Of a stretch of 34,231 nucleotides of DNA, positions 21,979 to 29,612 are shown one piece after another. The notes below the pieces were generated by a model. It saw nothing but the letters and a program-made list of their open reading frames with translations, ran no database searches and had not been told where the DNA came from. Location of the stretch: NCBI GenBank assembly GCA_902826025.1, contig CADEDH010000053.1, positions 1-34,231 on the forward strand, written 5' to 3'. Positions within the stretch are counted from its first letter, which is position 1; every line of letters starts with the position of its first letter. Made by a program: the position numbers and the translations under genes. The DNA is from an uncultured Actinomycetes bacterium (GTDB lineage: Bacteria > Actinomycetota > Acidimicrobiia > Acidimicrobiales > SZUA-35).

Positions 21979-22709
21979 CTGGGGGAAGATCTCGTAGTGC
22001 CCCGGCCTGTGAGGTCACCGGTGAGGTGGTAGTCGCGCAGCCAGCGACGGCTGGCGGCCAGGTAGCACAGATCACGGTCGAGCATGGCGACGGCGGCCGG
22101 CGCGTGCTCGATGAACAGCCGCAGACGTTCCTCGCTCTCGCCCAGCTGCCGGGTGGGGCGAAGCCGCTCCAACATGGCGGCCACCTGGTCGCAGACGGCC
22201 TGGACGAGCTGCACCTCGTCGCCGGAAAACTCTGTTCGGGCGCGCTTGATGAACGCCACCGTTCCCAGCAGGCGGTCACCGGCCAGCAAGGGGAAGCCGG
22301 CGTAGGCCCCGTAGCCGGCGGCTTTCACCGCTTCCGTGCCGGGAACGACGGAGTTGGCGATGTCCTCCACCACGAGCCGCTGGCGGCTGGCCGCCACCCG
22401 CCCGCACAGCAGCTCGCCGTAGCGCATCGTGGCCAACAGCGTCCGCTCGTCGGCGGTCAGGCCCCCCCAGGTGTTGACCCGCATCGACTCGCCCTCCGGG
22501 GGCTGGTAATTGACGTACATCTCGGCGCCCACGGCCCGGGCGACGTCGCCGAACACCTTCGTCAGCAGCTCGGCCTCGTCGCCGTCCCCGAGGATCAGCG
22601 CCCGTGAGATGTCGGCCAGGAGGACCAGCTGCGCATTGCCCATCTGTGGGGCCTGGGAGGCTGCTCCCGGCTCCCGAGGCTCGCTCCCTTGCCTGTCGTC
22701 GCGTCGCAC
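21975..22709 (-). CDS. GAF-PAS sensor, N-terminal part of a frameshifted SpoIIE phosphatase gene
   Basis: The 244-residue frame holds a GAF domain at about residues 28-165 (LLADISRALILGDGDEAELL near its start, LLAGDRLLGTVAFIKRARTE near its end). The first half of a PAS domain follows (FIEHAPAAVAMLDRDLCYLA, then SRRWLRDYHLTGDLTGRG). It then runs into the nonsense tail TTRSSPR and stops. The missing second half of this PAS domain is in the next frame immediately downstream, so together they encode one GAF-PAS-PAS-PAS-SpoIIE protein. GTG 22709 has GGAGGTG 4-9 nt upstream. GAF and PAS domains sense small ligands, redox state or light, and would control the phosphatase, probably for a sigma-factor partner switch. 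No membrane segment is present. Confidence 0.8.
   Translation of the reverse strand: MRRDDRQGSEPREPGAASQAPQMGNAQLVLLADISRALILGDGDEAELLTKVFGDVARAVGAEMYVNYQPPEGESMRVNTWGGLTADERTLLATMRYGELLCGRVAASRQRLVVEDIANSVVPGTEAVKAAGYGAYAGFPLLAGDRLLGTVAFIKRARTEFSGDEVQLVQAVCDQVAAMLERLRPTRQLGESEERLRLFIEHAPAAVAMLDRDLCYLAASRRWLRDYHLTGDLTGRGTTRSSPR
22000..22003 (-). other. Apparent one-base deletion site in a G run
   Basis: On the minus strand the frame reads GGC CGG GGC ACT ACG and runs to a stop 24 bases later. Adding one G to the four-G run gives GGC CGG GGG CAC TAC, which restores GRGHYEIFPQMKPSW, the normal course of this PAS domain. It may be a sequencing or assembly error, a true mutation or a slippery site. 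Confidence 0.75.
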
Positions 22710-22841
22710 TCAGCACCTCCGTACTCCTCCGACGCTCGGCGAACCGCCGACCGGGAGGAGACCACCACCGATCTGGCCCAGCCTAGAACGGTGGATAACG
22801 GGACGAGCCGTCGGAGCACACGGTGCGATCCGGTCCGCCAC

Positions 22842-22847
22842 TAGCGT
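22842..22847 (+). promoter_or_regulatory. -10-like hexamer TAGCGT before a leaderless GTG
   Basis: TAGCGT is followed by eight bases and GTG 22856, where DUF1905 similarity begins. There is no Shine-Dalgarno. Confidence 0.4.
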
Positions 22848-22855
22848 GCAGAGCC

Positions 22856-23161
22856 GTGGAGGAGCTGCGCTACGAGTTCACCGCCGAGCTCTGGCTGTAC
22901 CCGGGCGAGGCCGGGTGGGTGTTCGCCACCCTGCCGGTGGACGACGCCGAGGAGATCCTGGAGCTCGTGCCGCACAAGCGGGGGTTCGGGTCGGTGAAGG
23001 TGACAGCCCGGATCGGGGCCACGGAATGGTCGACCTCGATCTTTCCCGACAAGGCCAGCGGCTCCTACCTCCTGCCGGTCAAGCGCCCCGTGCGCACCCG
23101 GGAGAAGGTCGACATCGGCGACGAGGTGCCGATCGCCCTGTCGGTCCGCTTCGACCCCTGA
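22856..23161 (+). CDS. DUF1905 domain protein
   Basis: The 101-residue protein consists of one DUF1905 domain: YEFTAELWLYPGEAGWVFAT, then LPVDDAEEILELVPHKRGFG, then SVKVTARIGATEWSTSIFPD and SGSYLLPVKRPVR. DUF1905 is a small beta-barrel-like domain, sometimes fused to a YdeI/OmdA-like domain; this copy stands alone. Its biochemical function is not established. GTG 22856 is the likely start because the match begins there and a -10-like hexamer is 8 nt upstream; an upstream ATG at 22823 would add 11 unrelated residues. It is divergent from the sensor phosphatase and its stop is 6 bp from the end of murD2 on the opposite strand. Confidence 0.85.
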   Translation: MEELRYEFTAELWLYPGEAGWVFATLPVDDAEEILELVPHKRGFGSVKVTARIGATEWSTSIFPDKASGSYLLPVKRPVRTREKVDIGDEVPIALSVRFDP

Positions 23162-23167
23162 GGCCGG

Positions 23168-24514
23168 TCAGGCCCCGGGGGCGAGGGTGGCGATGATCTG
23201 GCGGAACACGCGGCCCTTGTGGCGGTAGTCGGTGAAGGCGTCGAAGCTGGCGGCGGCAGGTGAGAGCAGCACCACGCCGTCGGGGCGAGCCCAGGACCAC
23301 CCTTCCTGCACCGCCTCGCCGAGGTCGGCGCAGGGGCGGGCCTCCACGTTGGGGCCGGGGTTGGCCTCGATGGCCTGTTGGATCTTGGGCCCGGTGCCGT
23401 AGGTGGTGAGCACCAGCGTGGGGGTGTTGCGTCCGGCCAGGCCCTCGGCCAGGGGCTCGTAGTCGATGTGGCGGTCGAGGCCGCCGGCGATCAGGGCCAC
23501 CCGGCGGCCGGCGAAGGCGTCGAGGGCGGCCAGCGTGGGCAACACGTTGGTGGACAGGCCGTCGTCGATGAAGTCGACCCCGCCCACCGTGGCCACCTTC
23601 TCCAGCCGCGCCTCCAGCGGACGGAATCCCTCGGCTGCGGCCCGCAGGGCCCCGGGGTCGTCGGCGCCCGGCACGCCGATGGCTTCCAGGCAGGCCCGGG
23701 CCACGCAGGCGTTGACCCAGTTGTGCGCCCCCAGCAGGCCGAGCGGCTCGGCCCAGCCCGGCGGGTAGGTGCGGTCGGTGATCCAGCGGACCTCGGGGCC
23801 GAGCTGATCCCGGTGGGCCACCAGCAGCTCGCTCACGCCCGAAGCCACGGTGAGCCGGGCCCCGGGCTGGGTGCACAGCGACAGCTTGTCGCGGTAGTAG
23901 TCCTCCTCGTCGCCGTGCCACGGGAGGTGATCGGCGCTGAGGGAGGTGACGGCCACCACCGGTGGGGTGGAGGCCAGGTCGGTGGCCTGATAGCTGGACG
24001 TCTCGATCACCCACAGGTCGACGTCGTCGGGGGATGGGGCCCCGATGTCGTAGGGCGGGTCGCCGAGGTTGCCGCCGGCGAACGTGCGGAGGCCCAGGCC
24101 GGTGGCCAGGTGGGCGGCGATCGAAGTGGTGGTGCTCTTGCCTTTCGTGCCGGTGACGCACAGCACCCTGGCCGGGTCGACGCCCTCCAGCCACAGGCCG
24201 AGCCCGCCGACCACGGGTACGCCGGCCGCCTCCAGCTCGGCCACCTCGGGCCGGCGGCGGCTGATGCCGGGTGTCTTGACCACCACGTCGGCCGCCAGCA
24301 TGGCGTCCAGACCCTCACCCTGGGTGGACAGGGCGATCTCGTCGGTCACCTTGTCGGGGGCGTCGTCGACGAGGACAGGCTCCACGCCCATGGCCCGCAG
24401 GCGGCGCAGGCTGGCCCGACCCTCGGTGCCGAGCCCCCACACGGCGACCCGGCGGCCGGCCAGATCGGCCCAGGCGATACGGGGCCGAGCCGTACCGCCG
24501 GCACTCCGCCTCAT
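23168..24514 (-). CDS. murD2: UDP-N-acetylmuramoyl-L-alanine--L-glutamate ligase (MurD2-type Mur ligase)
   Basis: The 448-residue Mur ligase has an N-terminal Rossmann domain (RVAVWGLGTEGRASLRRL), then the ATP-binding loop GTKGKSTTTS starting at residue 122. ETSSYQATDL, VTSLSADHLPWHG, GAHNWVNACVARACLEAIGV, RPLEARLEKVATVGGVDFID and IAGGLDRHIDYEPL follow, all MurD-like. Ordinary MurD adds D-Glu to UDP-MurNAc-L-Ala. The adjacent murL gene indicates the MurD2 version, which adds L-Glu that MurL then inverts. Sequence alone does not prove the L-Glu preference, though GTKGKS and DHLPWHG differ from the usual GTNGKT and DHLDRH. ATG 24514 overlaps the murL stop as ATGA, so translation is coupled. The enzyme acts in the cytoplasm. 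Confidence 0.85.
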   Translation of the reverse strand: MRRSAGGTARPRIAWADLAGRRVAVWGLGTEGRASLRRLRAMGVEPVLVDDAPDKVTDEIALSTQGEGLDAMLAADVVVKTPGISRRRPEVAELEAAGVPVVGGLGLWLEGVDPARVLCVTGTKGKSTTTSIAAHLATGLGLRTFAGGNLGDPPYDIGAPSPDDVDLWVIETSSYQATDLASTPPVVAVTSLSADHLPWHGDEEDYYRDKLSLCTQPGARLTVASGVSELLVAHRDQLGPEVRWITDRTYPPGWAEPLGLLGAHNWVNACVARACLEAIGVPGADDPGALRAAAEGFRPLEARLEKVATVGGVDFIDDGLSTNVLPTLAALDAFAGRRVALIAGGLDRHIDYEPLAEGLAGRNTPTLVLTTYGTGPKIQQAIEANPGPNVEARPCADLGEAVQEGWSWARPDGVVLLSPAAASFDAFTDYRHKGRVFRQIIATLAPGA

Positions 24515-26052
24515 GGTGGGCCGGCGCCGTCGGCGGCGCCCTCGGCACCGGCTCCCGGCTCGAGGTCGACGGGCGCGTGGGCCGATGGGATGCGGTGCTC
24601 GCTGAGCGGACGGAGCAGGGTGTCGGCAAAGGGGGCAACGTCGCCCGGTATGAGGGGCCGGGTCTCGGCCGCCAGCTGCTGGACGAGCGCCGAGCCCTGC
24701 CGGTCGGGGCGGGCCGCGGCCAGCACGATGGCCACCCGGCACTCGTCGACGTCGCCCACGCACTCGAACGGCTTGATGTCTCCCGACAGGCCCAGCAGGG
24801 CCCGGAACTGGGTGGTCAGCTCGGTGTTGGCCAGCGGTTCGGGGCCGACGGTGAACACGGCCTCCAGCCGCTCCCGAGGGAGGAAGGGGGACAGGATCAG
24901 GTCGATGAAGGCGCACTTGTCACAGCGGCCGCACCAGTGGTCGAGCCGGTGGGCGGGATCGATGTGGAAGGCCCGGTTGCAGCTGCGGAACGACAGGTGG
25001 TAGCGCTCGAGCGGGAGGAACCGGTTGGCCACCCACAGCTCGCTGAACGGGCGGAGCCACGAGTAGTACTCCACGGCGGCGCCTCCCGGCACACCACCGC
25101 TGCCGGCAGAGGCGGGGGCGGGGATGGCCTCGGCCAGAGCGGCCCGGAACAGGTCTTCGAAGGCGAGCGACTTCGACCACTGATGGTTGACCACCCGTCC
25201 GTTGCGTTCGGCGTTGCCCGACGATGCCGACCACTCGTTCGACATCACCACCGCATCGCGGCCGTCGAGCAGGGCGGCGGTGACGGCGATGGCCGAGATC
25301 ACTCCGGTGACGGGAACGTGGCCGTTGCGGTAACCGAGCTCCCGGGAGCGGAGGACCTTCGGGTCGAGCAGGCGCTCGGCCCGGATCACCGGTAGGTCGG
25401 CGACGGCCAGTGCCGTCTCGATGGCGGCGAACCGGTCTCCCTCCCGGGCCACCACGAACAGGGCCGGATCGTCGACCCGGGGGCGGATCCCCTCCACGGT
25501 GACGATCGAATCCAGCCCGCCGCCGAAGGGGATCAGGGGGCGCCCTAGCGGTGCCCCGGTATCGACGCCCGGGCTGGGGGGCGCGGCGGGCGCCCGGTGG
25601 GGGGCCACGATGCGCAGCCCGGCCAGATCGAGATCGTTGCGGAAGGCGTACTCGCCCAGACCGTCGAGGTAAAAGGCCTCGAGCAGCCGGCGTTCGGCCG
25701 GGGTGAGGCCGGGGTCGGGCACCTCCACCACCGGCGGGGCGGCGGCCTTGTAGTACGAGATGCCGGCCAACAGGAACAACAGGTGGGCGGCCCGGTGGAG
25801 AGCGGGATCGTCGGGCTCGACGGCCGGCCATGGGGCACTGGTGCCCTCGGGCCGGAGAAAGGTGATCTGCTCGGTGAACGGCAGGTCGTCGAGGGCGTAG
25901 TGGCAGACGAGCCGCACCCGGCCCGGGAGCCGGTGGTCGAGGCGGTGGCCCACGTAATGGAACCGGGTGACGCCCTGGGCCCGGAACCGGGGCTGCTCGG
26001 GGGCCACCGGCTCGTCGGGCGACGTGACGGCGGGGTTGGTGATACTGGTCAT
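24511..26052 (-). CDS. murL: UDP-N-acetylmuramoyl-L-alanyl-L-glutamate epimerase (MurL)
   Basis: The 513-residue protein matches MurL, the ATP- and Mg-dependent enzyme first described in Xanthomonas that converts the terminal L-Glu of UDP-MurNAc-L-Ala-L-Glu to D-Glu. Visible marks are ISYYKAAAPPVVEVP, the PP-loop-like IPFGGGLDSIVTVE (GGGLDS at 177-182), VMSNEWSASSGN, LRPFSELWVANRFLPLERY, and the cysteine cluster RSCNRAFHID with WCGRCDKCAF (C374, C377, C380). It is followed by the MurD-type ligase with an ATGA overlap and preceded by pgeF with a 19-bp gap, so all three should be one operon. The route replaces glutamate racemase MurI. The C-terminal 30 residues are Gly/Ala/Pro-rich and poorly conserved-looking. 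Start ATG 26052 follows the pgeF stop. Confidence 0.85.
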   Translation of the reverse strand: MTSITNPAVTSPDEPVAPEQPRFRAQGVTRFHYVGHRLDHRLPGRVRLVCHYALDDLPFTEQITFLRPEGTSAPWPAVEPDDPALHRAAHLLFLLAGISYYKAAAPPVVEVPDPGLTPAERRLLEAFYLDGLGEYAFRNDLDLAGLRIVAPHRAPAAPPSPGVDTGAPLGRPLIPFGGGLDSIVTVEGIRPRVDDPALFVVAREGDRFAAIETALAVADLPVIRAERLLDPKVLRSRELGYRNGHVPVTGVISAIAVTAALLDGRDAVVMSNEWSASSGNAERNGRVVNHQWSKSLAFEDLFRAALAEAIPAPASAGSGGVPGGAAVEYYSWLRPFSELWVANRFLPLERYHLSFRSCNRAFHIDPAHRLDHWCGRCDKCAFIDLILSPFLPRERLEAVFTVGPEPLANTELTTQFRALLGLSGDIKPFECVGDVDECRVAIVLAAARPDRQGSALVQQLAAETRPLIPGDVAPFADTLLRPLSEHRIPSAHAPVDLEPGAGAEGAADGAGPP

Positions 26053-26071
26053 CGGTTCACGGGGGGACGGA

Positions 26072-26902
26072 TCATGGACGGAGGCGGGCCAACACGGCGA
26101 AGCGGCCACAGGGCCGGACGAGGCGGTCGGAGAAGAACGCATCGTGCTCGGTGCCGACGGGGGCCAGGTGTATGTTGGCCGGTTCGACCCCGACCTCGGT
26201 GAGCACGAGCTGGTTGGCCGACCAGAGGTCGAACAGCCAGCGGCCGGTGCCGTCGGGCCGGAGCACCTGGCCCAGGAGGGGGCCGAAGGCGGCGGCCGCC
26301 GACTCACGAACGTCGTCACCCACCTGGTAGCGGTGCGGCGGTACGGCCGGACCGATGCCGGCCACGATGCGGCCGGGCTCGGCGCCGAGGGCGGCCATGG
26401 CTTCGACGGCGGCGGCGGCGACGCGGGCCACCGTACCCTTCCAGCCGGCATGGACGCAGGCCAGGACCCTGGCCGACGGATCCACCAGTACCAGCGGTAC
26501 GCAGTCGGCCACCATGGCCACCAGGCCGGTGCCGGGATCGGTGGTGACCAGGGCATCGGTGGCCAGCACGGCGTCGTGGTCGCCCCGGGCACCCCGGGAC
26601 CGGTCGGCCGGGCCGACGTGGGCCACCGCCCGGCCATGGGACTGGACGCAGAACACCAGATCGTCGAGGGAGAGGCCGAGTGCGGTGGCGGCCCGGGACC
26701 GGTTCTCGATCACGTTGGCCGGATCGTCGCCCACGTGGAGCCCGAGGTTGAGGCTGTCGTAGGGGGCCGGAGACACCCCGCCACCCCGGGTGGTGACCAC
26801 GGCATCCAGGGCACCGGTGGCGTCGAGCGCCGGCCACCGCAGCACCGGGACGCGCCCGGCGGTGGCGAACGTGTAGCGCTGGTCCAGCTTCGACTCCGGC
26901 AC
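26072..26902 (-). CDS. pgeF: Peptidoglycan editing factor PgeF (YfiH/LACC1 family)
   Basis: The 276-residue protein belongs to the YfiH/YlmD/LACC1 family, formerly annotated as polyphenol oxidase or laccase. The metal-binding triad is intact: H89 (VQSHGRAV), C134 (VADCVPLVLVD) and H151 (ACVHAGWKGTVARV), with the family's 17-residue Cys-His spacing. DAVVTTRGGGVSPAPYDSLN and APVGTEHDAFFSDR are also typical. In E. coli this enzyme removes L-Ser wrongly attached to UDP-MurNAc in place of L-Ala; relatives also act on purine nucleosides. The setting directly upstream of murL and murD2 favours the cell-wall editing role. GTG 26902 is the likely start, with TAGGCT seven bases upstream and no Shine-Dalgarno. 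It heads the operon. Confidence 0.9.
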   Translation of the reverse strand: MPESKLDQRYTFATAGRVPVLRWPALDATGALDAVVTTRGGGVSPAPYDSLNLGLHVGDDPANVIENRSRAATALGLSLDDLVFCVQSHGRAVAHVGPADRSRGARGDHDAVLATDALVTTDPGTGLVAMVADCVPLVLVDPSARVLACVHAGWKGTVARVAAAAVEAMAALGAEPGRIVAGIGPAVPPHRYQVGDDVRESAAAAFGPLLGQVLRPDGTGRWLFDLWSANQLVLTEVGVEPANIHLAPVGTEHDAFFSDRLVRPCGRFAVLARLRP

Positions 26903-26909
26903 GGTCGCC

Positions 26910-26915
26910 AGCCTA
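26910..26915 (-). promoter_or_regulatory. -10-like hexamer TAGGCT before the pgeF operon
   Basis: On the minus strand TAGGCT is followed by seven bases and GTG 26902. This is probably the promoter of the pgeF-murL-murD2 operon, giving a leaderless mRNA. No -35 match was seen. Confidence 0.45.
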
Positions 26916-27072
26916 CCCGTGCCCTGTGACGCTGATCGGCCGACTCCCTCCCGCCGGTGGCCGATGAGCGAACTCCGGGCCAGAGGCGTCACGGGCGAAC
27001 GCCCGGATGGGGGCGGGACCGCTCGGCCTGAGCTTTCCGTCGGTCGGGGGTCGCATCGGCCCTGTCGCCGGC

Positions 27073-27078
27073 CAAGAT
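27073..27078 (+). promoter_or_regulatory. -10-like hexamer CAAGAT before the SEC-C gene
   Basis: CAAGAT lies five bases before ATG 27084. No Shine-Dalgarno is present, so a leaderless transcript is plausible, though the spacing is one or two bases shorter than at the other starts. Confidence 0.3.
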
Positions 27079-27083
27079 GGGAC

Positions 27084-29144
27084 ATGCTCGACGACGAGGT
27101 GAACCCCGACGACCCGGATCTCGAAGACATCGCCCCCGGTGATCTCGATGATCTCGATCTCGGCGGCCTGGATCTGGACGGCCTGGATCTCAGCGCCCTG
27201 GGCCTCGACCTCGACGATCTGGACGAAGACAGCTTCCTGAACGACGACGAGCTCGAAGCGGTGGGCGAGCTGGCTCGGGCCCAGCTGGCTGACGGCCCCC
27301 TACTGGTCGACGAGCTGCTGGTGGCGGCAGCCGACGCCGGCATCATCGACCGTCTCCTGCTCAGCCTCGATCCTGAAGACAGCGATGTGCTGGTGGCCGA
27401 ACTCCTCGACGACCTTCTGACCTTCGACCCTGAGCTGTGGGCCTCCGGGCGCTGGATCGACCGGGTGGAGCGGGTGCTGGCCGGGCGGGTGTTCACCCAT
27501 CGCGTCACCGCCGACGAGGTGGCCCGAGGCTGGATCGACCCTTGGCCCGATCTGCGGGTGCTCGATGTCGACCACGACGATCCCGATCCCCTCGAGCCCG
27601 AGGCCAACGGGGAGGCCGGAGCCGGCACGGTGAACCAGCCGGCGTTCGACCAGACCGACGGAGACCGTCTGCTGCTACCGGCCGCCCTGTGGCCCGCCCT
27701 CGCTCCGGGCGACCTCATCGCCGTCCGCCGTCAGGGAGCGGCAGTGGAGGTGGAGCCTGTCGGCCCGCCGTCACCCGACGCCGGCCGGCGCGAGCGGGAG
27801 GTTCTGGCCGCCGCCGTGGCCGCCGGCCCCGGCCCCGACAGCGGGGTCCCCGTGCTGTTCGCGCTGATGGACGCCCTGATGGAAGACCCGGCGCTGTTCA
27901 CCGAGCCGGTGCCCCCGGTCCGGGAGTTGGCGGCGGCGGCCGGGCTGTCGACCGACGGGATCGGGATCGGCCCCGCCGACAGGGTGTGGGACGAGCCAGG
28001 CGCCGAGCGGATGATGGCCGAGCGGGCCGTCTCCTCCTACGACCTCGACGAGTGCTGCCTCGATGCCCTGGCCCTGGTCAACCGCCGGTGGCGGGCTGAG
28101 CTCCTGGGCGTCACCGAGCTGGCCGACACGCCCCCGCTAGACGAGGTGATCGACGCCTTGGGCCACGGCGACGTTGGCCCGGCCCTGGCCGATGCCATGG
28201 ACCGGCCCCGGGTCCACGACGAGCTGCGGGCCTTCGCCAGGACCCTGCTCGACGCCACCGACGGCGACGACCCCCGGGCCATCGGCCCCCGCCTGCTCAT
28301 GGCCTACCTCCTCGAGCGCGACGGCGACCTGACCGGGGCGGAGGAGCTGTACCGCCTCGTCCACGACCGCCAGCCCGACTCCCCGGCCGCCCTGGAGAGT
28401 CTCGCCTTCCTGGCCTTCGACCGCAGCGACTTCACCAACGCCGCCCGCCTGCTGCGCCGTGTCTACGAGGCCGACTATCCGCTGGTCAACATGACCGAGC
28501 AGCTCGCAGCCTGCCAGATCATCCCCGGCCGCAACGACCGCTGCCCCTGCGGCTCGGGCCGCAAGTACAAGGCATGTCACCCGGGTCAGGCCTTCATCCG
28601 CCCCGAGCAACGCATCACGGTGATGCTGTCCAAGCTGGCCAACTTCGCCCTGTCCCGCCCCCGCCGGGACGTGCTGGCCACCACCGCGCTGATTGCCGGT
28701 CTCGAACCCGACACCCTGCTGGGCAGCCGGTTCCTGTTCGAGCGCTACCTGCTCGACGCCGGCAACGCCGCCGAGTACCGCCGTCTGCGGGGGGCGCTGC
28801 TGCCGGTCGACGAGGCCGAGCTGCTCGACCGACTCGTCGGTCTGACCCCCATGATGGTGGAGGTGGTCGACCTGCGGCCGTCACCCCAGCCGGGCGGCGC
28901 CGCCACCGCCACCCTCCGCCCGCTCAGCCCCGCCGGGGACGACCGGATGTGCGAGCTCGGCTACGGCGACCCTGACCTCGAGCCGGGCCAGGTGGCCATG
29001 GTCCATCTCCTCGATCGCGCCCTGGTGGGCCAAGTGGCGATCGTCGAGCCCGGACACCGGGCATCGCTGGCCGCCCTCCTGGCCGACGGCCCACTGCCCC
29101 TGATCGGGTTCCTCAACTGGTTCGCCGACGTCCCCGTGAGTTGA
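27084..29144 (+). CDS. SEC-C motif protein with acidic N-terminal five-residue repeats
   Basis: The 686-residue cytoplasmic protein starts with a very acidic Leu/Asp region, residues 1-50, built of five-residue units of the form DLxxL. A large, mostly helical middle region of unknown type follows. Residues about 385-455 look TPR-like (LMAYLLERDGDLTGAEELYR, then SLAFLAFDRSDFTNAARLLR). The zinc-binding SEC-C motif DRCPCGSGRKYKACHPG comes next (C487, C489, C498, H499). The last 180 residues are unassigned. SEC-C motifs occur at the end of SecA, where they bind zinc, SecB and ribosomes, and in many uncharacterised proteins. TPR plus SEC-C suggests a protein-binding or chaperone-related role, but that is inference. 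Start ATG 27084 has no ribosome binding site. The gene is divergent from pgeF. Confidence 0.75.
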   Translation: MLDDEVNPDDPDLEDIAPGDLDDLDLGGLDLDGLDLSALGLDLDDLDEDSFLNDDELEAVGELARAQLADGPLLVDELLVAAADAGIIDRLLLSLDPEDSDVLVAELLDDLLTFDPELWASGRWIDRVERVLAGRVFTHRVTADEVARGWIDPWPDLRVLDVDHDDPDPLEPEANGEAGAGTVNQPAFDQTDGDRLLLPAALWPALAPGDLIAVRRQGAAVEVEPVGPPSPDAGRREREVLAAAVAAGPGPDSGVPVLFALMDALMEDPALFTEPVPPVRELAAAAGLSTDGIGIGPADRVWDEPGAERMMAERAVSSYDLDECCLDALALVNRRWRAELLGVTELADTPPLDEVIDALGHGDVGPALADAMDRPRVHDELRAFARTLLDATDGDDPRAIGPRLLMAYLLERDGDLTGAEELYRLVHDRQPDSPAALESLAFLAFDRSDFTNAARLLRRVYEADYPLVNMTEQLAACQIIPGRNDRCPCGSGRKYKACHPGQAFIRPEQRITVMLSKLANFALSRPRRDVLATTALIAGLEPDTLLGSRFLFERYLLDAGNAAEYRRLRGALLPVDEAELLDRLVGLTPMMVEVVDLRPSPQPGGAATATLRPLSPAGDDRMCELGYGDPDLEPGQVAMVHLLDRALVGQVAIVEPGHRASLAALLADGPLPLIGFLNWFADVPVS
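27141..27230 (+). repeat. 15-bp tandem repeat coding acidic DLxxL units
   Basis: From 27141 the coding sequence runs in 15-base units, GATCTCGATGATCTC, GATCTCGGCGGCCTG, GATCTGGACGGCCTG and GATCTCAGCGCCCTG, followed by degenerate units to about 27230. They encode DLDDL, DLGGL, DLDGL and DLSAL. The unit length equals that of pentapeptide repeats. Confidence 0.75.
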
Positions 29145-29176
29145 TCGGCTGATCGGTCACCGCTCACCCGCTCGTG

Positions 29177-29482
29177 TCACTCGGCGACCAGGCGGGCCGA
29201 CGTCAGGTAGCGCAGGCCGGCCAGGGTCTCCCGCATCGGCGTGCCCGGGGTGCCCTCCACCGTGACGAACACCCCCTCCGGCAGCTCAGGGTGCACGACC
29301 TCGCCGTCCTCGGCGTAGTTCATCCGGATCTCGACCACGGGATCGTCACTGAGAGCCCGGAAGTACTCACCGTCGATCACCGAGTGGTGACCCTCGAACG
29401 TCACCCCCAGGGCCCGGGCCAGCATCGCCGCCACGCGTTCCAGATCCAGGGCCGTGGTGTACGTCTCGCTGGTGGCAGTCAT
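29177..29482 (-). CDS. Small conserved-looking protein of unknown function
   Basis: The 101-residue protein has no signal peptide or membrane segment and no motif I recognise. It begins MTATSETYTTALDLERVAAM, continues LARALGVTFEGHHSVIDGEY, and contains PVVEIRMNYAEDGEVVHPEL and VTVEGTPGTPMRETLAGLRY. It looks like a compact alpha/beta domain rather than random translation. On the minus strand GGGGGG directly precedes ATG 29482, with CACAGT just before that. It converges on the SEC-C gene (32-bp gap, no clear hairpin) and is divergent from the UPF0182 gene. Function unknown. Confidence 0.6.
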   Translation of the reverse strand: MTATSETYTTALDLERVAAMLARALGVTFEGHHSVIDGEYFRALSDDPVVEIRMNYAEDGEVVHPELPEGVFVTVEGTPGTPMRETLAGLRYLTSARLVAE

Positions 29483-29612
29483 CCCCCCACTGTGGCCGCC
29501 GGCCGGCGCCCCCGCCAGCGGCGGGCGGCCGACCGAACAGAGCCGACCCCGGGGCGTTACGCTGGGCCGCTCCGGAGCCGATCCGACAGCGGAGGGAAAT
29601 CGAGCACCAACC

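Noticed and set aside
26053..26637. Longer start for murL
   Set aside because: The extension is an antisense-quality Pro/Ser/Trp-rich translation lying over pgeF in another frame; ATG 26052 follows the pgeF stop and fits MurL.
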